From CAYSLU01 sp964431965 (GTDB lineage Bacteria; Verrucomicrobiota; Kiritimatiellia; CAIKKV01; CAYSLU01), in contig CAYSLU010000031.1 of NCBI GenBank assembly GCA_964431965.1, forward strand, positions 1 to 50,358: a stretch of 50,358 nucleotides of DNA, read 5' to 3'. A program made the position numbers and the translations under genes. Position 1 is the stretch's first letter; each line of letters opens with the position of its first letter. The notes beneath the pieces were generated by a model, which did no database searches, was not told the DNA's origin, and was given only the letters and a program-made list of their open reading frames with translations. This document shows, one piece after another, positions 16,188 to 23,258 of the stretch.

Positions 16188-18038
16188 CTATGACAATCGG
16201 CGCAACATGCGACTGGTGGAGTTGTAGACCCACGACTCTTCGCCGACGCGAAATTCCATGGCATGCGGGCGGCGCTTCATGCTGACGGCGGGTTCTGCTC
16301 CGTCCCGGTAGGGGGTGAGGACGGCGAACAGGTCAAAGGTGCGACTCACGCACGTCGCCTTGACGTCGAGGCACGGCACCGGCCAGCCGGGGCGATCGAG
16401 CTCGGGCGGCGCCGCCCGAACCGTGTGCGACAGCGGGGCGGAACCCACGAACCGCATGCGCAGGCGGGCGGGGCTGTTCACCAGCACGGCTCCGTCGGGC
16501 ATGGCTTCGACGTCTCCGGCCGAATGAAAATGCCACTCGAGGTCAGCCGGCGGCTTGCGCTCCAGCTCGATGAAGTCGTGCAGGAAGAAGAAGCGGCTGT
16601 CGACGAATGCGAGCGTCCGTTCGAACGTGCGCAGGCGGCCGGCGTAGGCGTTGACGGCCCGACCGGTCCCGATGACGGCGTCGGCCTCGCGGCGGAGCGC
16701 CCAGAGGTCGCCGTAGACCGTTCCCCACTGGCCGGCCCGGAAGCGCAGGCAGGAGATGCTGTTGTCGGTCGTGATGATCTGGCCCTCGCCGCCGACGAGC
16801 AGCGTGTTGTGGCCGGCTGTCTGCTTGCGGTAGTCCGATCCGTCCGAGTAGTTGAACTTGCCCATCTCAATGAGCAGCCGGCGGCCGAACGCGGAGACGG
16901 TGAAGCTGCCGAGGTGCAGGTGATTGTGGTGGCAGTTGCTGGGGCCGTTGAGCCACACCGCGTGGATCGCATCGTCGGTCCAGTCGCTGCGCACGGCCAG
17001 CTGTCCGATGCCCGAGAAGAGCCGGGTGGTTTCGGCGGGCGAGGGCGGGGCGTCCGGCACGTCGGGATCGTAGAAGATCAGCGAGAAGAGGCTGTATTCC
17101 AGGCTCTCGCCGTCGTCACCCCAGTCGCGCGTCATCAGGCGCCGCGCCAGCCACTGCCAGCGGGGCGTCCGGTGGTAGGCGGCCAGCCCGGCGATCGGCG
17201 GCCACAGGTGCGTGCTGCCCAGGGCGTCGGCGGTGTTCGTGCAGTCGGACATCCACGGCAGGATGTAGTGCAGCGGATAGTCCGCCGTCGTGTGCAGGAA
17301 CGGCTCGTGATAGAGGTCGATGCCCTTCAGCCGGCGCAGCGACTCGACGCCGAGCAGCAGGTGCCGGACGCTGTAGTTCCAGTAGAGCGGCCCCTCAGAG
17401 TGGCCGCCGTCCGGGTCCTGCGCGTCCAGGTAGCGGCGGAGCTGGCGGAGCGACGCCTCGTAGGCCTCGGCCGTGTCCATCTTGCCCTCGAAGCAGAGGG
17501 CGGCCATGAGCAGAGGGCCGTTCAGCACGGTTAGCCCGTTGGTCGTGTAGTACGAGGCCATCGGCACGCCTTCGCGGATGTCCTGCAGCGTGGGCTCGAA
17601 TCCCTTGGCGCGGACCGCTTCGCGGATCAGGATGCGTTCGTCTGCCGTGAGGCGCGCGTACAGCCAGTCGTAAACGAGTGTGAGCTCGGTCACGGCGCCG
17701 CCGGTGGCGAGCCCGGATCGCACGCGGTGGAGCTTCGCCTCGCCGGGCATGAGCCAGTGCGGCTTCTTCGCGATCTCCATCGCCATGGCGATCGCCTTGT
17801 CCGCGAACTCCGGGCGCTCGGTCACGAGATAGGCGAAGGCCAGGTGCGAGGCGCGGATGTGCCTCGGGATGACGGGCGGCGGGGTGGGGGTCAGCATCAG
17901 CTCGCAACCCGACAGCAGGCGCCCCCACGTGGCGCGGCAGTCCGGGTGATCCAGCTTCCGCCGGATGTCCGGCAGGTCGTCGATTGTGAAGAAGAGGCGG
18001 GGAAACCCGCTGTGTGCCGGCTGCAGGTTGTACATCAT
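16188..18038 (-). CDS. Heparinase II/III-like polysaccharide lyase
   Basis: The 616-residue protein matches the heparinase II/III fold (PL12/15/17/21 group): an N-terminal alpha/alpha toroid followed by a beta-sandwich. Markers are the His-rich segment N-C-H-H-N-H-L-H (368-375) and A-G-H-N-T-L-L-V with His410. In this group a Tyr and His abstract the C5 proton of uronate-containing chains such as alginate, heparan sulfate or chondroitin. The toroid contains Y-Y-T-T-N-G-L, whose Asn and Tyr neighbours may help catalysis. The start at 18038 has GGAG and GGAAGG just upstream; a second ATG follows directly (18035). No signal peptide, so the substrate would be an imported oligosaccharide. It is the first gene of a two-gene operon with the GH36-like enzyme. 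Substrate is unknown. Confidence 0.75.
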   Translation of the reverse strand: MMYNLQPAHSGFPRLFFTIDDLPDIRRKLDHPDCRATWGRLLSGCELMLTPTPPPVIPRHIRASHLAFAYLVTERPEFADKAIAMAMEIAKKPHWLMPGEAKLHRVRSGLATGGAVTELTLVYDWLYARLTADERILIREAVRAKGFEPTLQDIREGVPMASYYTTNGLTVLNGPLLMAALCFEGKMDTAEAYEASLRQLRRYLDAQDPDGGHSEGPLYWNYSVRHLLLGVESLRRLKGIDLYHEPFLHTTADYPLHYILPWMSDCTNTADALGSTHLWPPIAGLAAYHRTPRWQWLARRLMTRDWGDDGESLEYSLFSLIFYDPDVPDAPPSPAETTRLFSGIGQLAVRSDWTDDAIHAVWLNGPSNCHHNHLHLGSFTVSAFGRRLLIEMGKFNYSDGSDYRKQTAGHNTLLVGGEGQIITTDNSISCLRFRAGQWGTVYGDLWALRREADAVIGTGRAVNAYAGRLRTFERTLAFVDSRFFFLHDFIELERKPPADLEWHFHSAGDVEAMPDGAVLVNSPARLRMRFVGSAPLSHTVRAAPPELDRPGWPVPCLDVKATCVSRTFDLFAVLTPYRDGAEPAVSMKRRPHAMEFRVGEESWVYNSTSRMLRRLS

Positions 18039-18069
18039 GTGCCTTCCGCTCCAGCGCCCTACGCCGGAC

Positions 18070-18098
18070 ACCATGCGCGATGGGTGGCTCGATGTCAA
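18070..18098 (-). promoter_or_regulatory. Promoter of the heparinase-like/GH36 operon
   Basis: On the minus strand a consensus TTGACA (18093-18098) and CATGGT (18070-18075) are separated by 17 nt. The -10 box ends about 32 nt before the start codon at 18038. Confidence 0.6.
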
Positions 18099-18357
18099 GC
18101 GGCCGGCCGACAGCGGCCGGCCGAAGTCCCGGATCCTCGCCTAAGCGTGTTCCGTCGCACCGGCGACTCGAACTGGACGAAACTCCCAGGCCCATGCCAC
18201 GGGGGGCGAGCTGAATATCGAATCGCGGAACACAGCCTTATGTGACTGTCCCCTTGGCCGCCCCGGTCGTGCATATCGAATAGCGCCTTATCCCGAGTTG
18301 CCCGACGACCTTGACGGCCACCGGTCGGCGTCCTGCGCTCGCCGCACTCATGACAAA

Positions 18358-18404
18358 ACCACAGAACCGTTGACGCAGAAGGGATGCGGTAGTACGGTTG
18401 TGGT
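18358..18404 (+). promoter_or_regulatory. Inverted repeat operator candidate upstream of the RHH antitoxin
   Basis: ACCACAGAACCGT (18358-18370) and ACGGTTGTGGT (18394-18404) form an inverted repeat with two unpaired bases in the left arm. The right arm touches the ATG at 18405, and TTGACG (18370-18375), a possible -35 box, begins between the arms. RHH antitoxins commonly bind such repeats to repress their own operon. Because no Shine-Dalgarno is seen, the message could instead start near the ATG. Confidence 0.45.
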
Positions 18405-18635
18405 ATGAAAAAGAAGACATCAATCACGCTCGATGGTGGGGTGTTGCGGGGTATTGACGATCATGCGAGCGAGTACAGGAGTCGGTCGGAGTTCATCGAG
18501 GCGGCCGTGGGATATTTCATTCGGCATCTGGATCGGCAGGAGGCGGAGCAGAGAGATCTTGAGATTCTCAACCGGCGCGCCGACGCCTTGAATGAGGAAG
18601 CCGGGGATGTACTTGCCTACCAGGTGGCCCTGTGA
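18405..18635 (+). CDS. Ribbon-helix-helix antitoxin
   Basis: The 76-residue protein begins M-K-K-K-T-S-I-T-L-D, a typical RHH beta-strand, then a helix, then S-R-S-E-F-I-E-A-A at about 26-34, the classic second helix of CopG/ParD/MazE-type antitoxins. The charged C-terminus (E-A-E-Q-R-D to the end) would wrap the toxin. It ends in a GTGA overlap with the MazF-like gene, so the two are translationally coupled. The likely role is to neutralise the toxin and repress the operon at the upstream inverted repeat. RHH family membership is well supported; the antitoxin role comes from context. Confidence 0.8.
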   Translation: MKKKTSITLDGGVLRGIDDHASEYRSRSEFIEAAVGYFIRHLDRQEAEQRDLEILNRRADALNEEAGDVLAYQVAL

Positions 18636-18964
18636 GGCGCGGAGAACTCTATCGCGTGCCACGGCCTCCGGGACGCGACCCGAAGATCTTCCGGGTCTTT
18701 GCCGTGGTAAGTCGACAAGTGCTGATCGATTCTCGATTCTCAACGGTGGTCTGCGCCCCTGTCTACTCAGCGTATGAAGGACTGTCCACTCAAGTGCCTG
18801 TTGGCCCGGATGAGGGTCTCAAACACGACTCGGGCATCTACTGCGATGAGCTTGTGAGCCTCCCCAAGACCATGTTGACCCACTTTGTCGGCATGCTTCC
18901 CCCCGGCAAACTCCGCTCGCTTGACAGGGCGCTCCTCATCGCGCTTCAGATTCAGGATGATTGA
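18632..18964 (+). CDS. MazF/PemK-like toxin
   Basis: The 110-residue protein uses a GTG start overlapping the antitoxin TGA by 4 nt (GTGA). The N-terminal R-R-G-E-L-Y-R-V strand, R-V-F-A-V-V-S with a buried hydrophobic strand, V-C-A-P-V-Y, the central V-P-V-G-P-D-E-G-L segment and the C-terminal helix R-S-L-D-R-A-L-L-I-A-L match the MazF/PemK SH3-like barrel. MazF proteins are sequence-specific endoribonucleases that cleave mRNA or tRNA. The family motif R-P-x-V-V is degenerate here (K-I-F-R-V-F-A-V-V), so activity is not certain. The length is typical of the family. Confidence 0.8.
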   Translation: MRRGELYRVPRPPGRDPKIFRVFAVVSRQVLIDSRFSTVVCAPVYSAYEGLSTQVPVGPDEGLKHDSGIYCDELVSLPKTMLTHFVGMLPPGKLRSLDRALLIALQIQDD

Positions 18965-19084
18965 GAGACAGCAGACCGTGCCGAACGGGCCCTTGCTTCC
19001 GTACGGCTCGCACGTTCGCCACCGTGGCGCCGGTCGCGGTCTATCGGTCGGATAGGAAGCGCGAAACGCGGGTGAAAACCGACA

Positions 19085-19140
19085 TTCCGTTCGGTGCGGC
19101 GATGGTCTAGCATACCGCCCGCCCGCAGCAAGGCGGGCGG
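19085..19140 (+). promoter_or_regulatory. Weak promoter and GC hairpin ahead of the glycosidase-lyase operon
   Basis: TTCCGT (19085-19090) and TAGCAT (19108-19113) are 17 nt apart and may be a promoter. CCGCCCGCC (19115-19123) and GGCGGGCGG (19132-19140) form a perfect 9-bp stem with an 8-nt loop, ending 11 nt before the ATG at 19152. The start site predicted from the promoter falls inside the left arm, so both may not act together. Confidence 0.35.
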
Positions 19141-19151
19141 AACGGAGCCCC

Positions 19152-20654
19152 ATGCAGACCCAGCACAAGATGCGATATCCCGGCACCCGTTGGCAGATCG
19201 TGTTCGGCGACTACGCCGGCATGGAGCGCCTGGCGGTTAACGAACTGCAGGCCATCATCCAGCGCTATCACCCGTACCTGGTCGCCGTCCGGCCGGCGGC
19301 CGGCTTCACGCCCGGGGCCGAGAGCCACCTGGCCGTGGTCGGCACCGCGCGTGGCAACCCGCTGATCGCCGACCTGGTCGCCCGGGGCGCGCTGACGATC
19401 CCGGACCGGCCCGAGAGCTACGGGATCGCGGTACTCGAGTCGCCCTGGGCTCCGGGCGTGCGCGTGGCGGCGATCGGCGGGCGGGACCCCAAGGGCGTGC
19501 TCAACGGCGTCGCCGACTTCGGCGCCAAGGCGGTCGGGCCGCGCGTCACGGCCGAGGTCAGGGAGGGTTTGTCCACATCCTTCGCCGCGCTGCCGATCCA
19601 GCGGTTCTCCGGCTCGCCCGCGGTCGAGAACCGAGGGATCTGGACCTGGGGCTACGTCATCTACGACTACCGGCGGTACATCGACAACATGGCCCGGCTC
19701 AAGATGAACATGCTGGTGATGTGGAACGACTGCGCGCCGCTCAATGCGGCCGACATCGTCGCCTACGCGCACGAGCGGGGCATCCGCGTGGTGTTCGGGT
19801 TCCACTGGGGGTGGGGGATCGAGGGGCTGAACCTGTCGTCGGCCGAGGACGCCGAGCGGGTGAAGCAGTTGGTGATCGAGAACTACGAGCGCGAATACGC
19901 CGGGCTCGGCGCGGACGGCATCTATTTCCAGACGCTGACGGAGCACCACGACGCGGATCTGGGCGGGCGCTCCGTGGCGTCGCTGGTGTGCGACTGGGTG
20001 AACACGATCGCCCGGGCGCTGTGGGACCGGCACCCGGACCTCTACATCCAGTTCGGCCTGCACGCGACGTCGATCGTCGACCGGTACGCGGACCTCGGTC
20101 CGCTCGACCCGCGCATGTCCATCATCTGGGAGGACGCCGGCGTCACCCCGTACTCCTATGTCCCGTCGCTGGACTTCTCGCACCTCTCGCCCTACCGGCA
20201 GAAGCACGCGAAGCAGTATGGCATCGCCGACGTGGACGGCACGATCGACTACTCGAAGCGCCTGGCCGCGTTCCGCGGGGCGAGCGAGTTTGGCGTGTGC
20301 CCCAAGGGCTACTCGCATCTGAGCTGGCGCCACGAGTTCGAGCACCACGGGCCGTTCATCCTGGGCGAGCGCTCGGCCGGGTTCATCACGCGCCGCTTCG
20401 AGGAGAAGCGCATGTGGCGCGAGTCGATCGACGCGCTCTGGATGCGCGCCCAGCCCGCGTGCGCGCGGTTCTACCGCGAGGTCCGCGCCGCGGCGGCCGG
20501 TCCGATGACCTCGATCGCGCTGGTCGAGGACGACCTGTTCGAGCACCGCATCCCGTTCTCCGTCGCACTGCACGCCGAAACGGTCTGGGATCCGAACCAG
20601 TCCGATGCGGCGCTGCTCGAGACGGCAATGAGCACCCACTACCAGCAGAGCTAA
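19152..20654 (+). CDS. Putative glycoside hydrolase, TIM barrel with GH20/GH67-type N-terminal domain
   Basis: The 500-residue protein has an N-terminal alpha/beta domain (about 10-150) with V-V-G-T-A-R-G-N-P-L-I, similar to the non-catalytic domain before the barrel in GH20 hexosaminidases and GH67/GH115 alpha-glucuronidases. A barrel-like region follows, starting near W-T-W-G-Y-V-I-Y-D-Y with K-M-N-M-L-V-M-W-N-D and R-V-V-F-G-F-H-W-G-W-G. The GH20 D-E pair is not obvious; S-I-I-W-E-D-A-G may hold a catalytic acid, but this is a guess. No signal peptide. GGAG lies 4 nt before the ATG; an in-frame ATG at 19170 is an alternative. It is the first gene of a two-gene operon with a lyase 11 bp downstream. 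The substrate is unknown, with glucuronyl or N-acetyl sugars plausible. Confidence 0.55.
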   Translation: MQTQHKMRYPGTRWQIVFGDYAGMERLAVNELQAIIQRYHPYLVAVRPAAGFTPGAESHLAVVGTARGNPLIADLVARGALTIPDRPESYGIAVLESPWAPGVRVAAIGGRDPKGVLNGVADFGAKAVGPRVTAEVREGLSTSFAALPIQRFSGSPAVENRGIWTWGYVIYDYRRYIDNMARLKMNMLVMWNDCAPLNAADIVAYAHERGIRVVFGFHWGWGIEGLNLSSAEDAERVKQLVIENYEREYAGLGADGIYFQTLTEHHDADLGGRSVASLVCDWVNTIARALWDRHPDLYIQFGLHATSIVDRYADLGPLDPRMSIIWEDAGVTPYSYVPSLDFSHLSPYRQKHAKQYGIADVDGTIDYSKRLAAFRGASEFGVCPKGYSHLSWRHEFEHHGPFILGERSAGFITRRFEEKRMWRESIDALWMRAQPACARFYREVRAAAAGPMTSIALVEDDLFEHRIPFSVALHAETVWDPNQSDAALLETAMSTHYQQS

Positions 20655-20665
20655 GGAAGACGCCC

Positions 20666-22846
20666 ATGTACCCCGATCCCATCACGCCCCGGTCGCATCC
20701 CGATCTGCTTCAGAATGTGGCATACGATCCGTTCGGCCTGATGCCGAAGGCGTTTCCGGCGCATCCGCGTGTCTTCCTGACCAGCGAGCGGCTGGGGCAG
20801 GCGCGCCGGAATATCGAGTCGTGCGAATGGGCGAAGCGCTCGTTCGACCGGCTCGTGGCGAATTGCCGCGAGCCGGCGGAGATTCCGGCCGAGCTGCCCG
20901 TTCCGGCCGACCCGAAGATCAACGGCTCGGTCCTCGGTGCCGCGCGCCGCAACGCGCTGGCCGCTCTGCTTACGGGCGACGCCGCGTTCCGGGCCCGGGC
21001 GCTCGACTGTTTCCGGGCGATCGCCCGGGCCTATCCACGCTGGATCGTGAAGCCCGGGGGCAGCCGGGGCGCCAGCTACAGCCTCGACGAGGCCCGCTTC
21101 TCCATGAATCTCGGGCAGACCTACGATCTGCTCGCCGCGGGTGGCCTCGGGGCGGAGGACGACGCGCTGTTCCGGGCCGCCGTGCGGGCGGCCTACGAGA
21201 CCACCGACATCCCGCTGCACCCGACGTGCGGGAACCACAACTCCTGGATGATGGCCGGGCGCACGGCGTGCGCGGCGGCGCTGGGCGATCTGCAGGGGAT
21301 CCACGATGTCCTCTACGGGTTTGAGCGCGGCGGCACGTGGCGGTATGGCTGGATCCACCAGCTGCGGCACGACATCCTGTCGGACGGCCTCCACTGGGAG
21401 CGCACGATGGGCTATCACTATTACGCGCTCATGGGCATGACCGAGGGCGTGCAGGCGCTGGCCAACATCGGGTCCGATCTCTGGCGCGCGCAGCTCCCGC
21501 CGCTGTGGCAGGACGACGGACACGACCTGCACCGCGCATATGGCCCCCGCGGCGTCAAGTGCTTCAAGGCCGCGTTCGATGCGCCGCTGCTCCACGCGTT
21601 CCCGAACCTGGACCTGCCCATGCTGGGCGACTCGGGGCTGGCCAACCTGCGCGGCGTGTGGATCTGGGGCATCATCTATAACCTGGCGTACGAGGCGTAC
21701 GGCGATCCCGCCCACGCGTGGCTGCTGAACCGCATGGAGTCCGAGCATGCGTCGCGCGAGTTCGCGGGCGTGCCGATGCCGCTGCAGACCAAGGCCGGCG
21801 ATCTGGATTTTGCGCGCCTCGGGGACGCGGTCAGCCCCGCCGGCTCGCCGCCATCCGGGCAGTCGCGCCCGATCTCGATCTCGGGGGCGCTCGATCGGGG
21901 GTGCTCGCTGTTTCCGGCGAACGGGTCGGCGTTGCTGCGCCGGAAGCTGTTCGATCCGCAGTCCCCCGCCGCCTTCCTCTTCTGGGGGCCGCACAGCGCC
22001 GGGCACCAGGCGCCGGGCGCGCTGCATGCCGACTGGTATGCCGCCGGACGGACGCTGACCGAGGCCACCTGCGGGCCCGCGTACAACGACGACTTCGTGA
22101 ACTGGGAGCGCACCACCATCGCGCACAACACGGTGACGGTGGACCAGTCGCCCATGTTTCCCTACGACTTCGAGACCAAGTCCTATTACGAGTGCGACCG
22201 CTGGCGCGACACCATTTCGGACGGCGAATTGCTGCTCTTCCAGCCCGAGGCGCGGTTCGCGGCCGTGCGGGCGCGCAACGAGAACGTGTATCGCGGCGTG
22301 TGCCTCGACCGGACGGTCGTCGTGGCCGACGGGTTCATCCTCGACGTCTACCGGGCGCTGGGCGATGCGGAGCACGAGTACGACTGGGCGATGCACGTGC
22401 TCGGCCGGCCGCGGCTGCCGGCCGGCGCCCGGAAGATCGATCTGGGTCAGCGGCGGGGCTACTGCAAGCTCACGGACGCGCGGGTGATCCGTGCGCCGGG
22501 CCGCGAGGCCGCGCTCGAGTGGACGACGCCGGCGGGCGCGACGCGCGCGCGGCTCCTGCCGCCGGCCGGGGCCTCGATCATCCTGGCGTCTGACCCGCCC
22601 GCGCCCGAGAAGGCTCTGGGTGCCCTTGCGCCGGCGCAGCCGCGGCACGCGCTGATCGTGCGCGCCCGGGCCAGCCGCGCCGTCTTCGTCTCGCTCTGGA
22701 CGGCGTCCCCCGATGCCGACGTGCCGCTCAAGGCGCTGTCCGCCGAGCCTGACGGGGATGTCGTGGTCAGGACCGGCCGGGGACGCTCATCGTCCACGTG
22801 GCGTTTCCCGTTCGAAGGCCGAAGCCTGAAGGTGCGGCGCTCGTAG
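20666..22846 (+). CDS. Heparinase II/III-like polysaccharide lyase, second paralogue
   Basis: The 726-residue protein starts at ATG 20666 with AAGGA a few bases upstream, 11 nt after the preceding stop. An N-terminal alpha/alpha toroid contains C-G-N-H-N-S-W-M (Asn190, His191, Asn192), a catalytic-site strand of heparinase II/III-type lyases. The C-terminal beta-domain has I-A-H-N-T-V-T-V-D with His487. It should cleave a uronate-containing polysaccharide by beta-elimination. It shares fold but little close identity with the lyase at 16188-18038, implying different substrates. There is no signal peptide. The longer open frame upstream overlaps the previous gene and is not used. Confidence 0.75.
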   Translation: MYPDPITPRSHPDLLQNVAYDPFGLMPKAFPAHPRVFLTSERLGQARRNIESCEWAKRSFDRLVANCREPAEIPAELPVPADPKINGSVLGAARRNALAALLTGDAAFRARALDCFRAIARAYPRWIVKPGGSRGASYSLDEARFSMNLGQTYDLLAAGGLGAEDDALFRAAVRAAYETTDIPLHPTCGNHNSWMMAGRTACAAALGDLQGIHDVLYGFERGGTWRYGWIHQLRHDILSDGLHWERTMGYHYYALMGMTEGVQALANIGSDLWRAQLPPLWQDDGHDLHRAYGPRGVKCFKAAFDAPLLHAFPNLDLPMLGDSGLANLRGVWIWGIIYNLAYEAYGDPAHAWLLNRMESEHASREFAGVPMPLQTKAGDLDFARLGDAVSPAGSPPSGQSRPISISGALDRGCSLFPANGSALLRRKLFDPQSPAAFLFWGPHSAGHQAPGALHADWYAAGRTLTEATCGPAYNDDFVNWERTTIAHNTVTVDQSPMFPYDFETKSYYECDRWRDTISDGELLLFQPEARFAAVRARNENVYRGVCLDRTVVVADGFILDVYRALGDAEHEYDWAMHVLGRPRLPAGARKIDLGQRRGYCKLTDARVIRAPGREAALEWTTPAGATRARLLPPAGASIILASDPPAPEKALGALAPAQPRHALIVRARASRAVFVSLWTASPDADVPLKALSAEPDGDVVVRTGRGRSSSTWRFPFEGRSLKVRRS

Positions 22847-22877
22847 CCGCAGCCGTGTCCGCTATGCTCGGGATGAC

Positions 22878-22910
22878 CGAGGCGGCCGCGCTGCCCGGCG
22901 TCAGTCGGCT
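22878..22910. repeat. 33-bp direct repeat, left copy
   Basis: The sequence beginning CGAGGCGGCCGCGCTGCCCG matches 23183-23215 at 31 of 33 positions by eye. The pair brackets structured element A. Confidence 0.6.
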
Positions 22911-22927
22911 GGATGAGTCAGCGGCAC

Positions 22928-23124
22928 GGCTTGGGCCGAACGGCGGCGGTGCATCTCGCCCCGGCTGCGGCGTTGCCGGGGGACGGCGCATACCGGAGTA
23001 TGGCGCCGCCCCCGGCGCCTTGCATCCGGGGCAATCTGCCCCGCCGTCGTTCGGGGGGCGTCGCGGACTCGCCCGACCCAAGCCGCGCCGCGGTTCGCCC
23101 CGTTCCGTCGCGGACTCGGAACGG
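22928..23124. repeat. Structured intergenic element, copy A
   Basis: Copy A pairs as follows: outer stem GGCTTGGG (22928-22935) with CCCAAGCC (23077-23084); inner stem CCGAACGGCGG (22936-22946) with CCGTCGTTCGG (23044-23054); a central hairpin GGCGCATAC (22985-22993), loop CGGA, GTAT-G-GCGCC (22998-23007) with one bulged G; hairpin GGGGCA/TGCCCC (23028-23042); a hairpin with GGGCG/CGCCC (23056-23074); and CCGTTCCG/CGGAACGG (23100-23124). The last two share the 9-nt loop TCGCGGACT. Copy B at 49853-50051 has the same architecture with different stem sequences. Whether it acts as RNA or DNA, and on which strand, is unknown. Confidence 0.7.
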
Positions 23125-23182
23125 TGGTTCAGGGGTGGCTCAGGCGAGCGCGATGGGTTTCTGCCCCGTCGGGCCGCCTCTC

Positions 23183-23215
23183 CGAGGCGGCCGCGCTGCC
23201 CGGGGTCTGTCGGCT
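23183..23215. repeat. 33-bp direct repeat, right copy
   Basis: This matches 22878-22910 except for two substitutions. Its start also pairs with the sequence just before it (GGCCGCCTC, loop TCC, GAGGCGGCC), giving a 9-bp hairpin downstream of the convergent minus-strand gene end. Confidence 0.55.
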
Positions 23216-23258
23216 CCAGGGGTGTGGTCCGGCTCGCGGTGTTGCCCCCCGCCATCCG

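Larger units (their letters stand above)
18039..18404. other. 366-bp divergent intergenic region
   Basis: No gene is visible. The left end holds the promoter of the minus-strand lyase operon (18070-18098). The middle holds two similar segments starting ATATCGAAT (18215 and 18273), each ending in CCTTAT (18236 and 18286). The right end carries an inverted repeat next to the antitoxin start (18358-18404). Confidence 0.5.
22847..23258. other. 412-bp gene-free region between convergent genes
   Basis: No coding gene is supported. The region holds the structured repeat copy A (22928-23124), flanked by two 33-bp direct repeats differing at two positions (22878-22910 and 23183-23215). The second direct repeat is the right half of a hairpin, GGCCGCCTC/GAGGCGGCC. 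Short open frames here are not credible, because the dominant signal is RNA- or DNA-level pairing. Confidence 0.6.
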
